Assembly (NCBI GenBank): GCA_046727175.1
Contig: JBKPCD010000007.1
Location: forward strand, 1 to 5,557
Length of the DNA: 5,557 nt
Direction: 5' to 3'
From: JBKPCD01 sp046727175
Lineage (GTDB): Bacteria > Acidobacteriota > Vicinamibacteria > Vicinamibacterales > 2-12-FULL-66-21
The position numbers and the translations under genes were made by a program. Below the pieces are notes generated by a model. The model saw nothing but the letters and a program-made list of their open reading frames with translations, was not told the DNA's origin and made no database searches. Shown piece after piece: positions 1-5,424 of this stretch; positions within the stretch are counted from its first letter, which is position 1, and every line of letters starts with the position of its first letter.

Positions 1-622
1 CTACATCGTCGAGCGACAGTGCGCGGATGACGTTGTTGCCGGCATCCAGGACACCGGCCGTTGCGCCAGCGATGATCAGCCGCTCGGCTGGAACGATCGC
101 GGCAAGGTGAGCCGCGAGCGTGTCCGCGTTGATGTTCAGCAGCGTCCCGTCACGATCGATGCCGATGCTTGCGATCACTGGGATGCAGCCAATTCCGACG
201 AGGTCATTCACCAGGGCTGCGTCCGTGCCGACCGGCTGACCGACGAGGCCGAGATCCACTTGCTCGCCGGAGATCGAGCGCAGCGGTTCTGCTTTGATTG
301 CGAGGCCGATCAGTCCGTCGGCGCCGGTGAGACCAATGGCCCGCAGGCCACGCGTGTTCAGCGCCGCCACGAGATCCGTGTTCGTCCGTCCGGCGAGCAC
401 CCCGACGACCGCACACAGTGACGCGGCATCTGTGACGCGCAGCCCGTCGATGAACCGCGGCGACTCTCCCCGCGCGCGCAGCTCGGCATCGATCGCCCGC
501 CCGCCGCCGTGGACCACGACGAGCCGTCCACGCGAGGCGAGCCGCACGATCGCCTCAGCCGAGGACCGGATCGCCTCCGCATCGTCGAGCAACTCGCCGC
601 CAAGCTTTAAAACAGTCGTCAT
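1..622 (-). CDS. argB: Acetylglutamate kinase ArgB, N-terminal 207 residues (runs off the left edge)
   Basis: ArgB phosphorylates N-acetylglutamate with ATP, the second step of cytoplasmic arginine synthesis. The frame opens at the ATG at 622 and stays open to the window edge without a stop; about 207 residues of a family usually 260-300 long are present. Amino-acid-kinase motifs appear in order: KLGGE at residues 6-10 (phosphate-binding lysine), VVVHGGG at 35-41, GLRVTD at 60-65 (substrate arginine), LAGRTNTDLVAALN at 76-89, VDLGLVG at 122-128 and NINADT at 163-168 (catalytic Asn and Asp region). The missing C-terminal part should hold the second catalytic lysine. It lies 35 bases behind argC on the same strand and is probably cotranscribed. 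No clear Shine-Dalgarno precedes the ATG, only a G-rich repeat. An N-succinylglutamate kinase or another acyl-amino-acid kinase is possible; the argC neighbour supports ArgB. Confidence 0.93.
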   Translation of the reverse strand, partial: MTTVLKLGGELLDDAEAIRSSAEAIVRLASRGRLVVVHGGGRAIDAELRARGESPRFIDGLRVTDAASLCAVVGVLAGRTNTDLVAALNTRGLRAIGLTGADGLIGLAIKAEPLRSISGEQVDLGLVGQPVGTDAALVNDLVGIGCIPVIASIGIDRDGTLLNINADTLAAHLAAIVPAERLIIAGATAGVLDAGNNVIRALSLDDV

Positions 623-650
623 CGAATCCCGAACCCCGAATCCGAACCCC
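623..650. repeat. Short imperfect tandem repeat between argC and argB
   Basis: On the plus strand four units run head to tail: CGAATCC, CGAACCC, CGAATC and CGAACCC. They fill nearly all of the 35-base gap between the argC stop and the argB start. I recall similar CGAATCC-type strings between genes of some Acidobacteriota, but cannot check that here. They take the place where a ribosome binding site for argB would be expected. Confidence 0.6.
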
Positions 651-657
651 GGCAGCG

Positions 658-1653
658 TTAGTTCAGCGCAGTTGTTTCATCGAACCCGAATGCGACGTTG
701 AAATTCTGAATCGCTTGCCCGGCCGCCCCCTTCACCAGGTTGTCGATACAGACCGCCATCACGAGCTGGCCGCCGGGACGATCGATGCGCCAGCCGATGT
801 CGCAGAAGTTGGTATGCGCCACGTGCTTGATCTCCGGCAGGTCGGCGCCCGTCAGCCGCACGAACGGAGAGTGCGCATAGGCGGCCGTGAGCGCAGCTGC
901 AATCGCTGGCGCGTCGACGCCAGGCTGCAGGCGCGCGTAGATCGTCTCGAAAATCCCGCGATCGAGCGGCACCAAGTGCGGCACGAACGTCACCGGCATT
1001 CCAAGTTCTTGTTCGATCTCGGCCGCATGGCGGTGGGCGAATACCCCGTACGCGGCGATGCTGCCGTGGACCTCCGAAAAGTGGGTGCGTTCGCTCGGGG
1101 TCTTGCCGGCGCCCGAGATGCCGGATTTGGCATCGATGATCACGCCGGCCTGCACGAGGCCGGCCGCCACGAGCGGCTGAAGCGCAAGCACCGCAGCGGT
1201 CGGATAGCAACCCGGACAAGCCACCAGGCGCGCCGTGCCAAGCTCCCGGCGATACCGCTCCGTAAGTCCGTAGGCAACCGAGACCGCCGGGTCCGGCGAG
1301 TGCGGGTACCAGCGGTGACGACTCTCTCGATCGCGAAGCCGGAACGCGCCAGACAGGTCGAAAACTCGCGGACCGCGCTCCGCGAGCAGAGGCCCGACCT
1401 CAGCCGCGAGCGTATCAGGCACAGCCAGGAAGACCGCGTCCGTCTCCTGCGCCAGCCGATCCGCGTCGAATGGCTGAACCGGCTCATCCCAGATTCGTGC
1501 CAGCGCCGGAACGCGTCGTGGCTCCGAACCACTTGACGCCATCGCCACCTTGACGTCGACAGACGGATGCCGCGCCAGCAGCCTCAGCAACTCGACTCCC
1601 GCGTAACCCGTCGCTCCGGCGACCCCTACCCTGACACGCGAATAGTTATTCAC
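658..1653 (-). CDS. argC: N-acetyl-gamma-glutamyl-phosphate reductase ArgC
   Basis: ArgC reduces N-acetylglutamyl phosphate to N-acetylglutamate semialdehyde with NADPH, the step after ArgB. From the GTG at 1653 the protein is 331 residues, close to the usual 310-350. Visible features are the Rossmann loop VGVAGATGYAGVELL (9-23), the AVPD and FDLSGAFRLRD segments (77-80, 98-108), the active-site cysteine in CPGCYPT (Cys149), KSGISGAGK (176-184), and the catalytic histidine in HRHAAEIEQ (His209). The open frame extends upstream to 1938, but that part crosses the operator region and has no family resemblance. ATGs at 1719 and 1731 are possible but would add 22 or 26 unrelated residues. The GTG puts the nucleotide-binding strand at the usual distance from the N-terminus. 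No Shine-Dalgarno is visible, which fits a nearly leaderless message. argB follows 35 bases downstream. Confidence 0.95.
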   Translation of the reverse strand: MNNYSRVRVGVAGATGYAGVELLRLLARHPSVDVKVAMASSGSEPRRVPALARIWDEPVQPFDADRLAQETDAVFLAVPDTLAAEVGPLLAERGPRVFDLSGAFRLRDRESRHRWYPHSPDPAVSVAYGLTERYRRELGTARLVACPGCYPTAAVLALQPLVAAGLVQAGVIIDAKSGISGAGKTPSERTHFSEVHGSIAAYGVFAHRHAAEIEQELGMPVTFVPHLVPLDRGIFETIYARLQPGVDAPAIAAALTAAYAHSPFVRLTGADLPEIKHVAHTNFCDIGWRIDRPGGQLVMAVCIDNLVKGAAGQAIQNFNVAFGFDETTALN

Positions 1654-1654
1654 C
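1637..1654. promoter_or_regulatory. ARG-box-like ArgR operator overlapping the argC start codon
   Basis: The 18-mer CGCGAATAGTTATTCACC fits the enterobacterial ARG consensus WNTGAATWWWWATTCANW at 14 of 18 positions. Its core GAATA-GT-TATTC is a perfect inverted repeat, and the right half-site ATTCA is exact. It covers the argC GTG (1651-1653) and the first codons, so bound ArgR would block both transcription start and translation entry. This is by-eye matching to the E. coli motif; the local species consensus may differ. Confidence 0.5.
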
Positions 1655-1659
1655 AGAAC

Positions 1660-1694
1660 TAATACATATACCGCAAGACGAAATGGACAGTCAA
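1660..1694 (-). promoter_or_regulatory. Candidate sigma-70 promoter of argC-argB
   Basis: On the minus strand TTGACT (1694-1689) matches the -35 box TTGACA at five of six bases. An 18-base spacer leads to TATATG (1670-1665), four of six matches to TATAAT. Transcription would start near 1660-1659, only 6-7 bases before the argC GTG, leaving almost no leader. The surrounding sequence at 1641-1770 is about 64% A+T, in sharp contrast to the genes on either side. Confidence 0.45.
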
Positions 1695-1712
1695 TAAATT
1701 TACGGGGCGCCT

Positions 1713-1772
1713 CGTGCATAAACAATCTCATAAGATGTATACTGATTCGTTGGGTATGTATATTTATGCTCG
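1713..1772. promoter_or_regulatory. Tandem ARG-box-like operators in the argC/argR intergenic region
   Basis: Two ARG-like 18-mers, GATGTATACTGATTCGTT (1734-1751, 13 of 18 to WNTGAATWWWWATTCANW) and TATGTATATTTATGCTCG (1755-1772, 14 of 18), are separated by exactly 3 bp. This is the spacing of paired ARG boxes that bind one ArgR hexamer in enterobacteria. A weaker third copy (1713-1730, 12 of 18) sits one 21-bp step to the left. A possible -10 box for the rightward argR transcript, TATACT (1738-1743), lies inside the first strong box, but I find no convincing -35. The arrangement fits repression of both divergent units and autoregulation of argR. Confidence 0.45.
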
Positions 1773-1787
1773 TCGTTGGCACGGATG

Positions 1788-1890
1788 GCGAGAACGAGCG
1801 CAGCGAGAGAGCCACCCGAGTGGAGCGCGGATCGCGGGGCCCCGCGAGCGAGCGTGTAAGGGGACCGGGGCACGAAGTCCCCGGATAAGG
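1788..1890. repeat. GC-rich palindromic, REP-like stretch in the argR leader
   Basis: About 100 non-coding bases between the operators and the argR ATG are rich in GAGCG-type words and inverted repeats. CCAC/GTGG forms a hairpin with loop CCGA (1812-1823). CGCGGGGCCCCGCG is a perfect 14-bp palindrome (1833-1846). CCGGGG/CCCCGG pairs around an 8-base loop (1865-1870 with 1879-1884), with an alternative GGGGAC/GTCCCC pairing (1860-1865 with 1877-1882). Base composition flips abruptly from the AT-rich operator just upstream. It resembles dispersed palindromic repeats common in GC-rich genomes, but only one copy is in the window. Confidence 0.5.
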
Positions 1891-2351
1891 ATGAAGGTTC
1901 ATCGACAGGCACAGATTCTCGAGCTTGTCGCTACCCACGCCGTGACAAGCCAGGAGCAGCTTCGAGAGCTCCTCGGGAGCGCGGGATAGAAACGACGCAG
2001 GCCACGCTTTCGAGGGATATCCGCGACCTCGGTCTCGTCAAGCGCGCGGCGGACGGTGCGTATCGACGTCCGAATGCGGTCGCGACGGCGACCGATGCTA
2101 CCGCAGCGGTCCGTCGCGCGGTGGAGGAGTATCTCCGCAGCCAGGACCGCGTCGAGCAGTTGATCGTCCTCAAGACGGATCCGGGCCAGGCTCAGTCACT
2201 GGCGATCGTTCTCGATCGGTTTCCGCTGCCTGAGATCGTCGGCACGATTGCGGGCGACGACACGATTCTCGTGATTTGCCGTTCGCCGACGCAGGCCTCT
2301 GCGCTCGCTGATCGGTTGGAGGGGATGAGGGTTCGGGTGAGGGAGTCGTAG
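1891..2351 (+). pseudogene. argR: Arginine repressor ArgR, interrupted by a one-base frameshift
   Basis: ArgR is the arginine-sensing repressor of arginine genes, a hexamer with an N-terminal winged helix and a C-terminal arginine-binding and oligomerisation domain. From the ATG at 1891 the frame gives 32 residues and stops at TAG 1987-1989. The family pattern resumes at once in the -1 frame. Restoring one G in the GGG at 1983-1985 gives a continuous 153-residue protein (family about 150): helix-turn-helix with GIETTQATLSRDI at 32-44 and the arginine-binding GTIAGDDTILVI at 118-129. As sequenced only a fragment of the winged helix is made, though an internal GTG at 2121 could start the C-terminal domain alone. 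The rest of the gene shows no other damage, so sequencing error, recent mutation or recoding are all possible. Its stop is 3 bases before argG. The start is the first sensible one; the weak GGATAAGG before it lies partly in a hairpin. Confidence 0.9.
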
Positions 2352-2354
2352 GAG

Positions 2355-3554
2355 ATGAAGCGAATCGTTCTCGCGTATTCAGGGGGCCTGGACACGTCGA
2401 TTGCCATTGTTTGGCTCGCCGAGCGATTCGGCGCCGAAATCGTCACGCTGACGCTCGATCTCGGCCAGGACCGCGAGCTTGTCGACGTCCGTGAGCGCGC
2501 GCTCGCCCTTGGCGCCGTGAGGGCGCATGTCGTCGATGCTCGGGAAGAATTCGCGCGCGAATATGTCCTCCCCTCGCTTCAGGCCGGCGCCATTTCGGAA
2601 GCCGGAGATCCGCTGGCAACGCGTCTCGCGCGTCCGCTGATCGCGAAACGGCTCGTCGAGATTGCGCGCATGGAGGGAGTTGACCGCGTTGCGACGGGCT
2701 GCGCCCTGGAGAGTGACGACGAGGTGCGGCTCAGGCTCTTGGCACAAGCGGTGGATCCTTCGGTCGAGGTGATTGCGCCGACCGCGCTCGCGGGTATGGC
2801 TCCGAACGATCGAATCGAATACGCGGCGGCGCATGGCATTCCCGTGCTCGCGGCTGCCTTTCGGCCAGCCGCGGAACAGCCTGCCCGATCAGGGTCCGGA
2901 CACGACTCTCCGCAAAATCCCGGGGGTATGTTCAAAGCCGACGCGAACCTCTGGGGCCGTGTGGTTGAGTGCCGTTCGGCAGGGGACGCGTGGACTGAAC
3001 CGACCGAGGAGCTCTACAGTCTGACACGAGGTCCTCAGGATTCTCCCGATGAACCCGCGTACGTCGAAATCGAATTCAACGCCGGTGTTCCGGTGCGCGC
3101 CAACGGGATCGAGATGCCGCTGCTGGAACTGATCGAGAGCTTCGACACGATTGCGGGCGCTCACGGCGTCGGCCGCGTGGACACGATCGCGACCCGGCTA
3201 ACCGGAACGAGAAGCCGCGCGATCGTCGAAGCACCAGCCGCCACGATCCTCCACACTGCGCACCGCGAGCTTCGAGCGCTCATCGTGCCTCGCGATCTCG
3301 ATCGCCTCTCGACCGACCTCGGGCGCCGCTATGCCGATCTCGTCGATCACGGCCACTGGTTTTCGTGGACGCGCCAGGCGATCGATGCCTTTGCGGCCAC
3401 GATACAGCCACGCGTCACGGGCGTCGTGCGCCTCAGACTCTTCAAGGGCGATTGCCGCGTCGTCGGCCGCAAGTCGGCGTACTCGCTCGAAGAACAGACG
3501 TCGATCCGCGGCAATCTCGCATCGCGCACGGCTGAAGAACCCACGAGGGGCTGA
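2355..3554 (+). CDS. argG: Argininosuccinate synthase-like protein with an altered substrate site
   Basis: Argininosuccinate synthase joins citrulline and aspartate using ATP in the cytoplasm. This 399-residue protein clearly belongs to the family: the N-type ATP-pyrophosphatase loop AYSGGLDTS at 7-15, DLGQ at 35-38, VVDAREEF at 59-66, LARPLIAKRLVEIA at 91-104, NLWGR at 198-202, DEPAYVEIEF at 232-241, HGVGR at 270-274, EAPAATIL at 292-299 and a VVGRKSAYSL string near the end. But the usual TGKGND motif reads ALESDD at 117-122, and most citrulline contacts are changed (see findings). About 21 extra Gly/Ser/Pro-rich residues lie at roughly 168-191, and the usual C-terminal tail is replaced by an unrelated 21-residue end. 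The start is supported by GAGGGAG (2339-2345), 9 bases before the ATG, inside the end of argR. It could be a degenerating ArgG or a paralogue for another substrate. The frame is intact throughout. Confidence 0.9.
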   Translation: MKRIVLAYSGGLDTSIAIVWLAERFGAEIVTLTLDLGQDRELVDVRERALALGAVRAHVVDAREEFAREYVLPSLQAGAISEAGDPLATRLARPLIAKRLVEIARMEGVDRVATGCALESDDEVRLRLLAQAVDPSVEVIAPTALAGMAPNDRIEYAAAHGIPVLAAAFRPAAEQPARSGSGHDSPQNPGGMFKADANLWGRVVECRSAGDAWTEPTEELYSLTRGPQDSPDEPAYVEIEFNAGVPVRANGIEMPLLELIESFDTIAGAHGVGRVDTIATRLTGTRSRAIVEAPAATILHTAHRELRALIVPRDLDRLSTDLGRRYADLVDHGHWFSWTRQAIDAFAATIQPRVTGVVRLRLFKGDCRVVGRKSAYSLEEQTSIRGNLASRTAEEPTRG

Positions 3555-3557
3555 CGC

Positions 3558-4943
3558 ATGGCGCACCTGTGGTCAGGCCGCTTCGAGGGAGATCCCGACG
3601 AGGCGCTCTTTGCGTTCGGCGCGTCGTTCGGATTCGACCGGCGACTCTTCGAAGACGATGTGCGCGGAAGCATCGCGTGGTCGGAAGCGCTCGAACGCGC
3701 CGGTGTGATCGCCGCAAGCGACGCAGGGAGCATTCGCAGCGCGCTGCAGGAGATCCTGAACACCCGGTCGTCGCATCCGGCGTTCTTCGATTCCGAAGCA
3801 GCTCGCAACGACGAGGACGTCCATTCCTTCGTCGAACGCGAGCTGGTCGCGCGTGTCGGCGATGCAGGCCGACGGCTGCACACCGGCCGGTCGCGCAACG
3901 AGCAGGTCGCTCTCGACCTGCGTCTGTATCTCAAGCGTCGCCTTCCAGAGCTGCAGCGCACCATCAGAACGCTCATCGCCGTTCTCGCCGATTGCGCCGA
4001 TGGCTCGTGTGATGTGTTGATGCCGTCGTACACACATTTGCGGCGCGCGCAGCCCGTCCTGGCCGCGCATTTCTTCCTGGCTCACGCATCAGCGTTGCGC
4101 CGCGATCACGCGCGCTTCGCCGCCGTTGGCGCCGAGATCGATGAGCTCCCTCTCGGATCGGGAGCGATTGCCGGCACGAGCTACGCCATCGACGTCGGCT
4201 GGCTTGCTGCGCGGCTCGGCTTCTCGCGCGTCGTCGCCAACAGCATCGACGCGACCGGCGATCGCGACTTCGTGTCATCGTTCCTGCATGCGTGCGCGCT
4301 GACGATGGTGCACGTGAGCCGGCTCGCCGAAGATCTGATCCTCTTCACGTCCGAGGAGTTTGGATTCTTTGATCTTGCCGACACGGCGGCCACCGGCAGC
4401 AGCCTGATGCCGCAGAAGAAGAACCCGGATCCGCTGGAGCTCGCGCGCGGCAAAACCGGACGGGTCATCGGCCGTCTCGCCGGCTGGCTCGCGACGATGA
4501 AGGGGCTGCCGATTGGGTATAGCAAGGATCTGCAGGAGGACAAGGAAGCGCTGTTCGAGGCCGAGGACACGGTCGGCGCGGCACTCGCGGCAACCACTTC
4601 GGTGCTGCGCGGGATCTCGGTCAATCGGGACGTGACCGGAGCGGCGGCATCGGGACTACTGCTGGCCACGGACGTCGCCGATTACCTCGTCGCCAAGGGC
4701 GTGCCGTTTCGCGAGGCACACCAGATCGTCGGTGCGCTCGTGCTGCGTCTGGTTCGTGAACGACGCACGTTCGAATCACTGTCGATCGATGAGTGGCGCG
4801 CACACTCGCCGCTCTTCGCGGGCGACATCGTCGAGGCGATAACGCCGCTCGCGTCGGTCCGGCGCAAACATACGCCGCAATCGACGAATCCGGACGCGGT
4901 CTCGGCCGCATTGGATCAACTCCGCGCGTGGCTTGTGCAGTGA
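3558..4943 (+). CDS. argH: Argininosuccinate lyase ArgH
   Basis: ArgH splits argininosuccinate into arginine and fumarate, the last step of the pathway, as a cytoplasmic homotetramer. The 461-residue length is typical (about 460). All hallmark regions are present: the N-terminal LWSGRF at 4-9, HTGRSRNEQVALDLRLY at 108-124, MPSYTHL at 155-161 with the catalytic-region histidine at 160, PLGSGAIAGTSYAID in the middle, and the fumarase/lyase superfamily signature GSSLMPQKKNPDPLE from residue 280, which carries the catalytic serine loop. It is followed by YSKDLQEDKEALFEAEDT and a normal C-terminal helical domain. The usual Gln after THL is Arg here (THLRRAQP), a mild change. The gene starts 3 bases after argG with GAGGGG (3545-3550) 7 bases before the ATG, so it is cotranscribed and probably translationally coupled. 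Unlike its neighbour ArgG, nothing suggests loss of function. Confidence 0.97.
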   Translation: MAHLWSGRFEGDPDEALFAFGASFGFDRRLFEDDVRGSIAWSEALERAGVIAASDAGSIRSALQEILNTRSSHPAFFDSEAARNDEDVHSFVERELVARVGDAGRRLHTGRSRNEQVALDLRLYLKRRLPELQRTIRTLIAVLADCADGSCDVLMPSYTHLRRAQPVLAAHFFLAHASALRRDHARFAAVGAEIDELPLGSGAIAGTSYAIDVGWLAARLGFSRVVANSIDATGDRDFVSSFLHACALTMVHVSRLAEDLILFTSEEFGFFDLADTAATGSSLMPQKKNPDPLELARGKTGRVIGRLAGWLATMKGLPIGYSKDLQEDKEALFEAEDTVGAALAATTSVLRGISVNRDVTGAAASGLLLATDVADYLVAKGVPFREAHQIVGALVLRLVRERRTFESLSIDEWRAHSPLFAGDIVEAITPLASVRRKHTPQSTNPDAVSAALDQLRAWLVQ

Positions 4944-4952
4944 AAGGCCGGC

Positions 4953-4980
4953 AAAAGCCTTGAGCCAAGAGCCTTGAGCC
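4953..4980. repeat. 14-bp tandem repeat directly before sixA
   Basis: AAAAGCCTTGAGCC is followed directly by AAGAGCCTTGAGCC, 13 of 14 bases identical. The second copy ends exactly at the sixA GTG. The pair fills most of the 37-base gap between argH and sixA and leaves no Shine-Dalgarno. AAGGC at 4944-4948 can pair with GCCTT in either unit, but no T-run follows, so this is not an intrinsic terminator. Confidence 0.65.
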
Positions 4981-5418
4981 GTGGTTGTTCTCGTCCATCA
5001 CGCTGACGCAGTCGGACCTGAGATCGATCCCCAGCGTCCCCTATCGGAGGCCGGTCGCGCCCACGCGGGCCGACTTGCGGCGAAGCTTGCCGAGCGCGGT
5101 GTCACGCCGGCGGCCGTCTGGCACAGCGGCAAGCTGCGCGCGCGTCAAACAGCCGAGGCCATGTGGCGCAGCTGTAACCCCTCAGCCGAACTGGCAGCGA
5201 TCAGGGGACTCCAACCCACGGATCCGCCGGAATGGATCAAGGACCGCCTCGCTGGCGACACACGCAATCTCATGCTCGTTGGCCACATGCCGAGTCTGCC
5301 GCGAATTCTCCAATTGCTAACAGGCGTTACAGAGGAAGTGAAATTCCCGCAACACGGCGCCGTCGCACTCGAGGCGGAAGGAGAGAAGTGGGTGGAGAAG
5401 TGGAAAATAGATGAATAG
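4981..5418 (+). CDS. sixA: Phosphohistidine phosphatase SixA-like protein
   Basis: This 145-residue single-domain protein belongs to the histidine phosphatase (phosphoglycerate-mutase-like) superfamily. SixA removes phosphate from phosphohistidine in phosphotransfer proteins in the cytoplasm; the substrate here is unknown. The N-terminal motif is LVHHADAV (residues 4-11), so the usual RHG reads HHA with His7 as the expected nucleophile. Next come DPQRPLSEAGRAHAGRLA (16-33), HSGKLRARQTAE (48-59) and the second catalytic histidine in LVGHMP (99-104). Length matches SixA (about 150-160). The GTG at 4981 is the only start that keeps the first beta strand: an in-frame TGA lies at 4975-4977. No Shine-Dalgarno is seen, because a tandem repeat abuts the start. 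It sits 37 bases after argH on the same strand and may ride on the arginine transcript, with no obvious functional tie. The C-terminus is Lys/Glu/Trp-rich. Confidence 0.85.
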   Translation: MVVLVHHADAVGPEIDPQRPLSEAGRAHAGRLAAKLAERGVTPAAVWHSGKLRARQTAEAMWRSCNPSAELAAIRGLQPTDPPEWIKDRLAGDTRNLMLVGHMPSLPRILQLLTGVTEEVKFPQHGAVALEAEGEKWVEKWKIDE

Positions 5419-5424
5419 AAGCTA

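Noticed and set aside
715..1536. 273-codon open frame on the plus strand
   Set aside because: It lies entirely antisense to argC, whose catalytic motifs are clear. The protein is Arg-rich without family resemblance; this is a GC-rich shadow frame.
1833..1846. Perfect palindrome CGCGGGGCCCCGCG as a specific protein-binding operator
   Set aside because: It belongs to a larger hairpin-rich GC block and matches no regulator site I know, so it is described as part of that repeat-like stretch.
1714..1890. In-frame extension of argR back to an ATG at 1714
   Set aside because: The extra 59 codons run through the ARG-like boxes and palindromic repeats, and ArgR proteins start close to the MKVHRQAQI segment.
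1654..1938. N-terminal extension of argC to 1938
   Set aside because: It would cross the operator region and the leader, and lacks similarity to any ArgC N-terminus; the Rossmann motif starts right after the GTG at 1653.
3347..4033. 228-codon open frame on the minus strand
   Set aside because: It is antisense to the end of argG and the start of argH, both well supported. Its Ser/Arg-rich composition is typical of a shadow frame.
4944..4961. Possible terminator AAGGC/GCCTT after argH
   Set aside because: The stem is only 5 bp with an 8-base loop and no T-run, so it does not support an intrinsic terminator.
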